A stretch of 64,000 nt of DNA from Homarus americanus (GCF_018991925.1 NW_024737042.1:20088795-20152794); one strand, 5' to 3'; positions 10,776 through 21,787 are shown, counted from the first letter of the stretch. Notes: generated by a model from the letters alone, not told the origin. Translations and numbers: made by a program.

Positions 10776-11749
10776 CAGTATCTCTCATGCAACAACTCTG
10801 CAAGTCTGAAACATACAAGACAGAGGATTGGAGGCTGTTTATAGACTCAGGAAAAGACTCTCTGAAAGCTGTTCTTTTACACAATGGCAATCGGCTTCCA
10901 TCTGTCCCAATAGCACACGCAACAAAAATGACTGAGAGCTATGAAACAATGAAAATTCTGTTGGCCGCTATAGAGTATGAGAAACACCAGTGGAAGATAT
11001 GTGGCGATCTCAAAGTCATCAGTTTACTACTGGGCCTTCAGAGTGGCTACACAAAGCACATGTGCTTTTTGTGCTTGTGGAACAGCAGAGCTGATGCAGA
11101 GCACTATGTGAGAAAGGATTGGCCGACAAGACCAAGAGATGCGCCTGGAAGGTTTAACTGTGCTCACAATCCGCTTGTAGATCCAGAAAAGATATTTTTG
11201 CCTCCACTGCATCTAAAGCTCGGTTTGGCTAAAAATTTCATCAAAGCTATGGATCAATTCGGTGCTGGGACTCTATACTTATCTCAGAAACTAGGTGGTG
11301 TGGTTTCCGAAGCCAAGTTGAAAGCAGGTGTCTTGAATGGACCACAAATTCGTATACTAGTTAATGATAGCGAATTCACCAAAACATTGAACCCACTGGA
11401 GAAAAAAGCATGGGAATCATTTGTCAATGTGTCAAAGAATTTTCTTGGAAACTATCGTGCTGACAACTACAAAGAAATCGTAACAACCATGCTTCAGAAT
11501 TATCATGCATTGGGAGCAAGGATGTCCTTGAAATTGCATTTTTTCCACTCTCATATTGAATTTTTCCCAGGTAACCTTGGAGACGTTAGTGATGAACACG
11601 GCGAAAGATTTCATCAAGATATCGCCATAATGGAGAGCAGATATCAGGGACAATTCAGTCCTAACATGATGGGCGACTATTGCTGGACACTGCAACGAGA
11701 AGAGAGCAAGCTGTACAAGAGAAAGAGTAAAGTTCAGAAGCACTTTTAG
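10772..11749 (+). CDS. Unclassified transposase-like protein, copy 1 (N-terminally truncated)
   Basis: An uninterrupted 325-codon frame, clearly homologous (about half the residues by eye) to the 389-codon frame at 39732-40901. Shared blocks with copy-1 positions: DWRLFID (D25), ICGDLK (D79), CFLC (C98, C101), FLPPLHLKLGL (H147), LHFFHSH (H256, H261), GDVSDEHGERFHQD (D274, E275, E278, H281) and GDYCWTLQR near 301. The D...D...CxxC...E spacing recalls an RNase H-fold DDE transposase with a Cys/His insertion, but that is inference. I recall similar predicted proteins in other arthropods without an assigned function. About 65 residues present in copy 2 are missing, because the left side is cut at the AAT/ACT array. 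The start codon is therefore probably not native. No terminal inverted repeats are visible here. Confidence 0.75.
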   Translation: MAVSLMQQLCKSETYKTEDWRLFIDSGKDSLKAVLLHNGNRLPSVPIAHATKMTESYETMKILLAAIEYEKHQWKICGDLKVISLLLGLQSGYTKHMCFLCLWNSRADAEHYVRKDWPTRPRDAPGRFNCAHNPLVDPEKIFLPPLHLKLGLAKNFIKAMDQFGAGTLYLSQKLGGVVSEAKLKAGVLNGPQIRILVNDSEFTKTLNPLEKKAWESFVNVSKNFLGNYRADNYKEIVTTMLQNYHALGARMSLKLHFFHSHIEFFPGNLGDVSDEHGERFHQDIAIMESRYQGQFSPNMMGDYCWTLQREESKLYKRKSKVQKHF

Positions 11750-12130
11750 AACTTCATATTTTGTCATTATAAAGGATTTGAACTTATGTTTTTTGGTAAA
11801 ATTTTTTATGAGCTTATCTGTGATAGGTTTAAAATTGTATCTTGCATGACGCGATAATGTTACTATATTTACTATTTTTTTTATTCTTTAAGAAAGTAGG
11901 TCTGATGGTAGAATGAAACATCCAATTAATATTCATTAATATGAAATAAGTCATGAAAGCACAGTCACATGAGATAATCTCATCTTTTGCACGTCACGTG
12001 ATGGAATATTAAATATTTGTACCAATTAATTTTTTTATAAAACCTGGTCTGATAGAACAAAACAAATATCAGATTCGAATTCAGCAATATGAAATTAGTT
12101 GTGTGAGCATGATCTCATATGTGAACCATT
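11750..12130. other. AT-rich flank after transposase-like copy 1
   Basis: No TIR matching the 39643-41205 element and no gene are seen in this 380 bp. Confidence 0.5.
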
Positions 12131-12362
<232 letters not shown>

Positions 12363-14984
12363 TCTACGTGGCCTCCAGTCTCCCCCAATAGCCATACCTT
12401 CGCCGCCATTTTATTACTTTTATATTAAATATCCTAATACATAAGTAGCTATTCTAGCTGTGTTAGTTGAGCCGCAGATCTATGCGGCTGTTGTCGGCTT
12501 TGGGGCCGAAGCTCTCGTTCCCCTGAGGCAGAGCAAAGCCGACCGAAAGAGAGAGAAGGACAGTCGACATCTCATCCAGGCTGTAACATAACTTCTGGGC
12601 TGCTGCTTCTGTTCGGAGATCACCTCCGCGAATCTGGCGTAGAAACATCTTCCATTGGTCCCATCCCACCAGAGGTTGTGAACACTAGAGGAGTGAAGCT
12701 GCCTTGATCAAAGTTCTAAATTCTCTCCCCGTATCCTCTTATCTTGTCGTTCTCGTTCCTCCTGTGTACAGCATCAAGAGCTAGGTTGCGGTGGCATGCG
12801 GCCATGGGATTAAAAATCCTTATGTCAAAAAAGGTTCACTGTCCTCGCGTCCAGAATCCTCGAGCACTGACGTCAACGCGGGCTTCGTTGGATGTGTTTG
12901 AAGTCCTGTGACGGAGGTTCTGACAGTCCAATGAAAGGAGGGGCGGTTCCACCATGCTGTCGTGGCATATTTCCCTCAGTAGATTTGCTGTTAGATTACT
13001 TATTTCGTCATGCCTCATGCATACGAAGCCCCATTTCTTGAACAATATGGCGTGGTCGATGTCATAAGATAAGCTGCACACGCGTTGGGAGTGCAAACCT
13101 TCTACTGGCCTACCGTACCTTCGAGCAATGACATCTGTGAATTCTTGTTTATTAAGGATGAAGCCTTTTGTTCTTATCGGTAACGTTGTTAACCAGTTTG
13201 AGGCGCCGACCTCCTGCGCTATAACTACTTTTCTTTTCACGTTCTCTGGCACTTGTTACAACAAGTGTTGCACTTTATCACTTTGGGTGTGCTGTCGCTC
13301 TGTCGTAATGGACCTTCGAATCTTGTTTAATTCGTTGGTATCCACCTGACTTGCTGCAATTCTGGTCTATTATGTGCTCTGTGAGAGCTGCCGTGAGCTT
13401 GACAGATTTCTGATGTTCTGTACGGACAAGCTCTACTGGATTAGTCAATCCCATTCTTTCTGGTCTCGGTGGTAGTTCAAGGAGTGACCTTTCTGCTGGA
13501 GTTAAGTAAGGGTTTTTCTCTAGAGTTGGGATAAAAGCGACATTGATGGCTTCTTCCAGAGGGCGGAGGAGGGGTCCGACTTCAAGGGAAGTGCGCATCA
13601 GGTAATTCCAGTGATGCTTGTCTCCATGGGTAAATGCCGCAAAAGCCGCATGTGGCTCTGCTATAGAAAAATGAGACAGAACTTGGATTTCCTTAACCTA
13701 CTCATTCACCTTTCCCGTTACGTACTCGGTCTTGAATTCCTTCGTGCCAATTACCGCACCTAGATGTCTTTGGCCATCCTTTGTTATTTTGACCTCACAT
13801 CCACCGAACACCTCCATTGCCCGTTCATAGCGTTCTGGCTTCAAAATGAGGACCTCGTGATGTTACCATTCCCACCACTTTTTTATTTCCTCCACCTTTC
13901 CTGTTCCAGTTAGGTCATCAGCGTATGCCACTTGCTTGACCTCAGTTGTTTCAAATTTTATTTTGTGTTGGAGCATGGATCGGCCTATTGCGTACATTGC
14001 CATTGCAACAGGGTCCCCCTGCGTTGTTCCCTCGGTTGACTGTATGATGGTATCACCTCTTAGAGCCTTGTTGTTTACTATATAAAGGTCTGATGAATTC
14101 CTATAGGAGTTTTCAAAATACATTGCTAAGCTTGGACACTTGATCTTGATGTTGTTCAGTGCGGCCTTGCGGTTAAGTATGTTGAATGCGTTTGAAGCGT
14201 CAACCAGGAGAACGGCCTCACAATCGCGCTGCTCAAATATCGTTCTCATGGCGTGAATGGCAGCTTCCCCGCCAGCCTGCAACTTTGCAGGTTCCCTTTA
14301 CCACCTCCATTATGCATTTTCCGATGATCCGCCTCAGCTCTTCCCCCACCTCTATAGGCCTACACCCTGGATTCTTATCCAGAGGAATGAGGCGGCAGGC
14401 CGTCAGAGCATGGAGGTGTTGGCAGCACGAGGATGCCAGCTTTCTTGCATGGATGGCAAATGCTGTGCAGAGATCACTTGCTTCGGGGCCAAACTTGTTA
14501 GTGCTGAGGATGACTCTCCAACTGTTTGCATCCAGACCTGAAGGGCCTGCACCTCCCTGAGTCTTCAGTGCCTTTTTCCACACCATCCCTCCTCTTATTT
14601 TCTCGAACAGGACATCATTTGGTGGGATATAGGTACCGTTGAACCTGATGCCTTCGTCTTCACTTGCAGGACTATGTTTTTCTTTCAGTTGTTTTTATGT
14701 CTCTCTGTTTATTGGCAGAACCCCACCGGATGATTCCTCTGTGAGAGATCTTACCGCCGAAGACACTTTTCCCACACGCATTTTGTTTCCAAACTTTCTT
14801 GCAACGTCATCGGTGTTTTGCTTTCCGTCTCCTATTAATTTTAGTCTCTCTGGCAGTGTTCTTGCTTCACATAGGAAATCATCAAGGGTCCCATTCTGCC
14901 ACATTGTCAATCTTCTCTTCATTGCTGCCGCATTTTCTTTGTGCTTAGTCTTTGTGTATGTCCTCTGACAGATTACGAATACTA
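12363..14984 (-). mobile_element. RLE-type LINE, longest copy (B)
   Basis: On the minus strand the order is: N-terminal block NAAAMKRRLTMWQNG near 14930, KMRVGKVSSAVRSLTE, fingers (GGAGPSGLDANSWRV, DKNPGCRPIEVGE), catalytic box LLVDASNAFNILNRKAAL near 14190, EGTTQGDPVAMAMYAIGR near 14010, and the catalytic VAYADDLTGTG near 13920, all intact. Thumb follows through ~13300 (MGLTNPVELVRTEH), then LPIRTKGFILNKQEFTD, a degraded zinc motif (two Cys lost), and nuclease remnants to 12463. The 3' UTR holds AAAATGGCGGCGAAGG. Known RLE-LINEs nick DNA with the C-terminal nuclease and prime reverse transcription there. Several stops and shifts (near 14280, 13860, 13680, 13270) make it inactive. It is 5'-truncated; both flanks are AAT/ACT arrays. 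Confidence 0.85.
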
Positions 14985-15069
14985 ATACTACTAATAATAC
15001 TATTACTAATATTTCTAATAATACTAGCAATAATACTAATAATACTAATACTAATAATACTATTTTTTT
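14985..15069. repeat. AAT/ACT array between two RLE-LINE copies
   Basis: About 80 bp of AAT/ACT triplets with a T-run at 15061-15071 (the minus-strand A-tail of the unit at 15070-15757). It follows that tail and abuts the truncated 5' side of copy B. Confidence 0.85.
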
Positions 15070-15757
15070 TTAACGTGGCCTCCAGCCTCCTACAATAGCC
15101 ACACCTCCGCCGCCATTTTATTACCTTAATATTAAGTATCCTAATACATAAGTAGCTATCCTATCTGTGTTGGATTAGTTGAGCCGCAGATCTATGCGGC
15201 ATTCAGTGACTGTAGCCTCATAGTCAATATCTGCAGCAGTTGTCGTCATTGGGCCAGAAGCTCTCGTTCCCCTAAGGCAGAGCAAAGCCGACCGAAGGAG
15301 AGAGAAAGACAGTCGACATCTCATCCAGGCTGTAACATAACTTCTGGGCTGCTTCTTCTGCTTGGAGATCACCTCCGCGAGTCTGGCGTAGAAACATCTT
15401 GCACTTAGTCCCATCCCACCAGAGGTTGTGAACATCAGAGGAGTGAAGCTGCGTTGATCAACGGTTTGAATTCTCTCCCCATGTGCCCTTATCTTGTCGT
15501 TCTCGTTCCTACTGTGTGCAGCATCGAAAGCTAGGTTACGGTGACATGCGGCCATGGGATCAAAAATCCTCATGTCGAAGAAAACTTGCTGTCCCCGTGT
15601 CCAGAATCCTCGAGCACTGACGTCAACACGGGCTTCGTTAGATGTGTTTGAAGTCCTATGTTGGAAGCTCTCATCATCCAATGGAAGGAGGTGTCGGTTC
15701 TACCATGACATCCCGGCAGATTTCCTTCAACATATTTGCTGTGAGGTCCCTTACTTC
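15070..15757 (-). pseudogene. RLE-LINE C-terminal nuclease domain and 3' UTR (copy C)
   Basis: Minus strand 15681-15175 is the cleanest nuclease domain in the window: NTSNEARVDVSARGFW, then QQVFFDMRIFDPMAACHRN, RNENDKIRAHGERIQ, FTPLMFTTSGGMG and a basic-aromatic end before the stop near 15175. R-x-D and the later Asp fit the catalytic layout of restriction-like endonucleases of R2-type LINEs. The upstream VRDLTANMLKEICRDV block is present to 15757, where sequence changes abruptly to an AAT/ACT array. The 3' UTR and A-run precede another array, so this short copy is bracketed by triplet arrays on both sides. Confidence 0.8.
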
Positions 15758-15920
15758 GAACTAATACTACTAATAACACTAATACTAATACTAATAACAC
15801 TAATACTAATATTAATACTACTAATACTAATACTACTAATACTACTAATATTACTAAATACTGATAATACAGATAATACTGTTAATACTAATAGTACTAA
15901 CAATACTAATACTACTGTTA
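15758..15920. repeat. AAT/ACT array, right flank of RLE-LINE cluster
   Basis: About 160 bp of mixed AAT, ACT and AAC triplets adjoining the 5' truncation of RLE-LINE copy C. Confidence 0.85.
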
Positions 15921-16690
15921 TGCATGGCGTAATGTACAATGGTGCGTTGCGCTGTGAGTAGTGAATTTTTGTTTAGGCATGTTACCCTAAAGTTATGTAA
16001 ATATAATATTTCATATAATGATGTGTGAGCAGGGCTGGTCTTTCAAACATTATTTTTTTTCTGTGTGTATGTAAGTATTTTTGCAGCTTAATGTGGGAGT
16101 GGTTTAATATTAGTATTAGGTTTGTAGTCCCCTGGAGGATGGAGCAATGTCAGTCATTGGCTGGCCTTGGAGGTGGAAGGACTTTGAGTTTGTCAGTGGT
16201 GGATACCTTTTCAAATCAGGTTTAGCTGATTATTAACTATTCAGTGCTGCTCAAATATTATATATGGGTTTAAAGTGCAATCAATGGTGATATTACAAAG
16301 TAGTTTATTGATTATTTACTGTGCATATATTAGTGGTTTACTCAGGATTACGTTTATTCTTTATTCTCTTGATTTAATTTATCTGTTCATGATGGAACCT
16401 ACACATTTATTATGGTAATTTTTTGGTTATTAAATTTTATTTAAACCTTTTATAATGTGTATAATTCCAAACCTTCACTCCTGAACTGTTGGGATAAAGA
16501 GGGCTGTGTTTGAACCCAGGGATAAGATGTGCTGAGGTGCTAATTTGTTTTTTGTTTTTGTATATTAATCTTTAACGTAATTCCAGTTGATAAGTTATGG
16601 CATAACACTATTAATACCGAAAATACTGATAATGATAGTGATAATGATAATAATAAAGGCTTCAACGGATTAAAAAGCTTATTTTGGGTA
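15921..16690. other. AT-rich spacer without recognised features
   Basis: No coding homology, tRNA or strong tandem repeat is visible. The left edge of the DIRS element follows. Confidence 0.5.
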
Positions 16691-16718
16691 GATGTGTTGA
16701 GCTAGTTAGTGTACGAGC

Positions 16719-16914
16719 ACTAGAGGACCCCCTCTATCACCCCTCCCAGAGGGGTGATCGAGAATCCCGAGTCATCTAAGTTAATAAAACTTGGGCTACA
16801 CTAGCAAACTTTCCATAAATCTTGAAGTCGTTGCAGCAGTCACCCCTAATACCTCTACCGTATTCTATGAAGTGTCGATGTCATTTCTGGATGCGGCTCC
16901 CTCGCTCTGCCTCA
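16719..16914. repeat. DIRS inverted terminal repeat, left
   Basis: The segment from ACTAGAGGACCCCCTC to CTCGCTCTGCCTCA is the imperfect reverse complement of 21540-21759. Near its outer side, 16736-16758 is a perfect 10-bp stem palindrome (ATCACCCCTC, 3-nt loop, GAGGGGTGAT). Confidence 0.9.
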
Positions 16915-16976
16915 AACATTACACATTGGGCGAATGATGCAGGAGTATGGAAGGGAGACAATGTAGGACCGGAACT

Positions 16977-17030
16977 GTCGTACACTAGCTCAGCACATCC
17001 TTCAAAGACTTCATTATAGTGGACTGTGCC
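16977..17030. other. DIRS internal complementary region (circle-junction complement)
   Basis: CGTACACTAGCTCAGCACAT (16980-16999) is complementary to the outer left end (16691-16713), and ATAGTGGACTGTGCC (17016-17030) to the outer right end (21769-21785, GGCACAGTGCACTAT). The two halves lie in the order expected for the complement of right end joined to left end. In DIRS elements this region templates completion of the circular form. Confidence 0.8.
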
Positions 17031-17430
17031 TTACTAGTTATGCGAGCGCTACTTCTCAAGGAAGTCACGTTTACTTCAATCGTGTCCAGTATGGCCAGGT
17101 GATGTGAGTAAACAAACCTTGAAATTTACCATTTATACCTCAGACTTAGAGTACAAGAAAAGAAACATGGGACAGTACATGTGTTCTTCAATATGTTACT
17201 ACAAAACATGTCCTCGAGCTTGACAGTCACAAGCTGATGACCATTGTGACGGAGTTCTGGATCACTGAGGATCCGTTGATGAAGGAAGTAACCCAAGCGT
17301 CACACATGGTGTGACTTCTACGTGTTGGTCTATGGACCTCTGACAGAAGGAGTTAATGTATTTCCATTGTCCCTCTTCTTTGACCAGGTCAAACGACCTT
17401 GATCAGAGGAAGGCGAGGAGTCCCGCTCGC

Positions 17431-17770
17431 GAAATTTTTTTCCTGAGGGCTTCCGTCATCTAGAACAAGCGGCACCGTCGCAGTGTTTGAAGCGAGGCAT
17501 CACTGTACACCCCTTAAGAAAGAGAGAATAAGAGACAATCATTCTTGCTTGGCTTAATATTGCATATCCTAACGTAATAGATACTAATACAAACAAATAA
17601 TAACCTAACCTAACCTAGCCAGCACGGCCAAGATAGAGCGAATTCTTGCTGTTGACGTAGGGCGCTGACTACGCCATTCCGCCACCAGTTGATTGTACAG
17701 TTGTGCCGCGCTTCAAACCCTGCGACGTTGCTGCTTGTTCTAGATGACGGAAGACCTCAGGAAAAAATTT
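17431..17770. repeat. 70-bp inverted repeat inside the DIRS 3' region
   Basis: Arms 17431-17500 and 17703-17770 are about 90% identical as reverse complements (shared CTTCCGTCATCTAGAACAAG). The ~200 bp spacer includes AACCTAACCTAACCTAG. The right arm lies where the recombinase C-terminus should continue. Confidence 0.85.
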
Positions 17771-18487
17771 TCCCGTGCCGCATGTCCTCTCAGTTCGTGC
17801 GCACTCGTTGCGTGGTCCGGAATCGCCCTCTCAATACCCCGGCCAATGATCAGGCCAGGTGAATAGAGACTCTTGACTTCTTGAAGGCGACGCCCTCACG
17901 TATGTGCGCAGTGCCACCACTGGGCAGAGAGGGGGAGGGCGATCATAAACTGACCATGCAGGAATGTAAACTGGACCCAAACGGTGATCATCCGCCTTGT
18001 TTTTCGCCAAGGCCCGAGGAGATGGTGCAAGTGTAGCTTACGAAGTGAGTAAGGGCTCTGATCTGGGATGTTTGAAGGCCCATCGCCAGGACGATCAGGA
18101 ATATTGCCTTGTGAAGGGTGTCCATGGGAGGGTGGTCGTTCATGAAATGTAAAGAGCTGAGAAGGTCCATAGTCCGTTGGACTGACCCTGAAGACTCTTC
18201 TCGTCTGGGGGAAGGTTGTTGGCAAAACTGCCTTCTCTTAACCAGTTGGAAGGACCGTTGGTCCAATGCGATGCCACAGACGTGGAAAAGTGGGTCGGCC
18301 AATGCTTCGACATGCCGATATCGTTGATGTAGATCACCCCTTGTCGTGAGCTTGACACGACAGAAAGTCTAGCACGTGGGAATCCGAGATTAGAAGGGCA
18401 TCTCTGGCGTGAAGGAATTCCCGGAAGGCTCGCCAGTTTGACTGGTAATGCCTCATTATGGAGGAGCAGTGGACATCCATCATGTCC
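17740..18487 (-). pseudogene. DIRS tyrosine recombinase, degenerate
   Basis: Minus-strand frames show an N-terminal SAM-like core-binding stretch (MRHYQSNWRAFREFLHARDA near 18440), then, after a frameshift, HKAIFLIVLAMGLQTSQIRALTH near 18090, the position of the first catalytic Arg block; the Arg before S-E in active enzymes is Gln here. Further on, near 17810, HELRGHA fits the H-x-x-R catalytic box. The C-terminal Tyr region runs into the 70-bp inverted repeat and cannot be followed. The protein would rejoin element circles to the chromosome. Stops, shifts and the changed Arg indicate loss of function. Assignment rests on these motifs and on the DIRS context. Confidence 0.75.
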
Positions 18488-19640
18488 TCAGCTACTCGTG
18501 TGGAAAGCATTCGTTGTACAGGGTGCGGAGAAACTCCACACGTGTAGCTGTAAGGATATCTCTAGTCGTCCTAGGACTTGGTTCTCCAAGCATCTCCCAA
18601 GGACAAGCGGGTTGTAACACCACTTGAGGAGTTCGAGGCACCATGGCTGGGCCGGCTTTATTCGTTGATGCACCGAACCGCCACCTGTTTGCCCATGTCG
18701 CTGACATAGGGATATCTTCGCGGGAACATCCATACTACCTTCAGTTCTTTGTAGTTTATGTGTCTGTATCTGTTTGAGGTGGTCTACACATCCTGGACCT
18801 GCTGGCCCAGGATAGACTGATAGTCTCACCCATAGTCCAATGTGTCTGTGGTCTTGAGCTGGAGAGTAGGCTGGGTTTCAACCACGTCCGGAGTAGGGTG
18901 CGAAGAAAGTCTGGTGTTGGTAAGAGAAAGTCTCTCTCTGTGGTGGGAACTGAAGTTTGTCTGCCCTCGAGGGATGTCGATGCCACAATCTTACGAGGGT
19001 AATACTTCCTCTGCATAATTCAGCGAACTCAGCAGACTTTCTCCGTTTTTTATCTTCGGAGAGGCGGAAGGAATGGTCCTGGTGTCCCACTCTATTCCTA
19101 GCCAGGTCAGACGCTGGGTAGGTTCGAGGTTGACTTTTGCAAAGTTCAACTTAAATCCCTTGTTCTCCGCCTCTTTGATTGCTGTTGTGATCGTGTTGGC
19201 AGTTTCCTGCTTGGAGGTAGCCATCACCAACACGTCGACTCCCTTTCGTGTTAATTCCTGGCGAACTTGGTAAATATCCGACAGAACGAAAGGAAGGACT
19301 GTGAAGGACATGACGTACAGACCCATCTGTAAGGAGAATAACTTGCGGTATCTCTTGTGGATCGGGACGTGCCAATATGCGTCTGCGAGGTCGATCGATA
19401 TCAGTTATGCCCATTGTTTAGATATAAGCGAATCTAGGAGACAGTCAGCACCCTGAACTTGTGTGGTGTTCTGTACTTCTTCAGGCGGCTGAGGTTCACC
19501 ACCAGGCGCTCTCTGTCCCAGTTCTTTTTGGGTACTGTAAAAACTCGGGACCGGAAAGCAGGTGTCGATGTTGGTTCCACCACCCCTGTGAGAGCTATGT
19601 GGGCCACCATTGCTTGTATCGTGTACTAGTGCGGTGAGGA
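18488..19640 (-). pseudogene. DIRS reverse transcriptase and RNase H, YxDD box deleted
   Basis: Minus strand: FRSRVFTVPKKNWDRERLVV then NLSRLKK near 19530 (fingers), IDLADAYWHVPIHKRYRKL near 19370 (first catalytic Asp), and SFTVLPFVLSDIYQVRQELT near 19290 (Gly of the usual FGLS changed to Val). The frame goes directly from KGVDVLV to MATSKQETANT, so the YxDD box is missing without shifting frame. GFKLNFAKVNLEP and LTWLGIEWDTRT follow, typical of DIRS/Gypsy RT. RNase H is indicated by HINYKELKVVW near 18740. The remainder to 18488 is frameshifted (ATRVEFLRTLYNECFP). A methyltransferase domain, found in some DIRS elements, is not recognisable. Confidence 0.85.
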
Positions 19641-21125
19641 GAGCGTGGTCGCTGTCGCTTTACGCCTGGAAGTGTCCTCCACAATTACCTTCTTCGGTGG
19701 AGTCTTCGCCTTCCAGAGAAAGTGCTCTTTTCGACTCCTTTTAGGAAGCTGCCCTGACTCACCAGTCATTAATGCCTCGATGATACGGTCTCAGGGGGCA
19801 TCTGGTTGGGCACCCAACGTAAGATGTCATATCTTAGGGATGAAGGACGGTTTGTCTGCCATCCCCTTCTCTTGGTCTCCAAGAGCGTGGACCACTGAGT
19901 AGACTGCGTCAGTGAGTCTGGCCTCCGACACCTGTGCGGGTCTCTTGCTTCACGACGTTGGGAACATTGCAATGACTTGAGAAGATATGACCCTGGCGTT
20001 GCCTTCACTCACCGAACACGAAATGAAAACATTTTCTGCCTTCTTGTAGATGGCTTCTCCATTAAGACCGTTTGTGGTGGTGTAGGCGGCAAAAATACCC
20101 TCCTCTGCCTGGTACACATTCCATTACTGGGATACCAGTGTCCAGTTGACGGAGCCTTTTGGAGTCACATGGGAGTACTGATCTTCTGTGAGGGTCAAAG
20201 GACCCTTGAGTGAGGTGATTCTGGCGTGCCAGAGCGCCTCTTGAGTTTCACTGGAATTGGCTGTGGGATCGACGCCGGGACCTCACCTTGACGGCGTAAA
20301 ACTTTGAGTTGGGCTCCGGGGATCGCGTGGATGTCCCTTCTCCCACGTAGTCGCTGGAAAAAGCCTCCTACGGAATGAACTCCTCGTCACTGGCCGACCC
20401 CGTGGCCCCGGTAGTAGAACTAGTGGGGTAATGGGGTGCAAATTCCCCCTTTCTCCGTGAGCGTCTGACAGAATCCAGGATTTGGTCACTTTCTGAGGGG
20501 GAGATCCTGAGAGAGGAGGCTCTCGCGCGCTGATACATCGGGGTTCAACGTGGAAGGGCTTCCCTCGGCTTTGCCTAGGAATAGACCCGTGGGGAAGCAG
20601 ACTCTATTCTGTTACCGACTGCCGGTTGACCTGGGTGGTGACGGTGTTGGAGCCGAAGGTGGTCTGGCGTCATCAGCAGAGCCCTCTTTTTCTTGGTCTT
20701 AAGGTTTCAGCATGAGGAACTATATGCCCAGTGTGGGATCCTTCCACCACAAACGAGGTGCCTTGCGCTTGGAAGCAGATTAAGCAGCTTATCTCCATCT
20801 GTCTTTAATTATAACCCAATCTTTCCTGGTTTTGTCTACCGGAGAAGAGTACTTCGTGAGGGACGTAAGCCACACTTCGAATACTGTGCAGGCGAGGGGA
20901 TCGAAACAACACCCCCCCTCCCCCCGACAATCAAGGGGTGTGGATAGAGCAGCAATTATGACCGTACGGGCGGAAGGAGCTGCGACAGCCTTTCCTTGGC
21001 TCTTAATCGAACGAATATCGTGGTTGTCCTTGGTCGCTCGAGGAGAGTAGTCTTGCCAGTTGTTGATGTTCTAATTACCGCGCCACCACCAAATCAGGGA
21101 GTGGTATCAGAAAACAAAAAGGACA

Positions 21126-21167
<42 letters not shown>

Positions 21168-21539
21168 CTCCATATAGTACCTCACAATCCTCCCAGAGAA
21201 TAGACATGAAATGGCTTCTTGCCAGCTGTTCTCGGGTACATGGCACCCCCTGATACTAAGCTCACGAGGAAGCGGCGCCAGAAGTCACTGCGGGCAACCT
21301 GTGAGGTGTGTGACTCTATAGAGCACATCACGATCCACCAGGAGGCCGGGCAGGAGTAAAAGGTAAACATATCAAAAACTATCGATAAAATCCGACTGTG
21401 ATTAACGTAAAGATTAAACCAAACACAATGTATCCCAGAGAAGGATGGGAATACATGTACTCACTGCCAGTAGTTACCTGGAATCACGTGGTAACAGTGA
21501 AAAGCAAACATCTATTCGTTACCACAGGTGGGTGAAAAC
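19641..21539 (-). other. DIRS 5' part, presumed gag and leader
   Basis: By position this should encode the DIRS gag-like protein and leader. Minus-strand frames are short (up to about 80 codons) and I recognise no motif, so coding content is unproven. A (GT)n run lies at 21128-21166 and a C-rich tract near 20910-20930. Confidence 0.45.
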
Positions 21540-21759
21540 TGAGGCAGAGCGAGGGTCGACTCGGTCGAGTCCTCCAGGGAGCCGCTTCCAGACGTGGCGT
21601 CGACTCACCATAGAAAACGGCATTGGAATTAGGAGTGACTGCTGCAACGACTTCGAAGTTTATGGAAAGTTTGCGAGTGTAGCCTAAGTTTTAGTAACTT
21701 AGATGACTTGGTATACCCGATCACCCCTCTGGAGGGGTGTTATAGGGGGTCCTCTAGTA
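21540..21759. repeat. DIRS inverted terminal repeat, right
   Basis: Imperfect reverse complement of 16719-16914. It differs by a ~22-bp extra block near 21554-21577 that is itself near-palindromic (GTCGACTCGGTCGAGTC). A GC-rich hairpin (CACCCCTCTGGAGGGGTG) mirrors that of the left repeat. Confidence 0.9.
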
Positions 21760-21787
21760 CACTACGGAGGCACAGTGCACTATGTAG

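Larger units (their letters stand above)
16691..21787 (-). mobile_element. DIRS-type tyrosine-recombinase retrotransposon
   Basis: A ~5.1 kb unit bounded by inverted repeats (16719-16914 and 21540-21759). On the minus strand it carries, in order, an unassigned gag-like region, RT, RNase H and a tyrosine recombinase, then an internal complementary region just inside the 3' inverted repeat. This is the arrangement of DIRS elements, which replicate through a circle and integrate with a tyrosine recombinase instead of a DDE integrase. All coding parts contain stops or shifts and the RT lacks its YxDD box, so this copy is dead. Flanks are AT-rich; DIRS elements make no target-site duplication, and I see none. 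Confidence 0.88.

Noticed and set aside
17606..17624. Telomere-like CCTAA repeat
   Set aside because: Only about three units, internal to the DIRS element; too short to be a telomere remnant.
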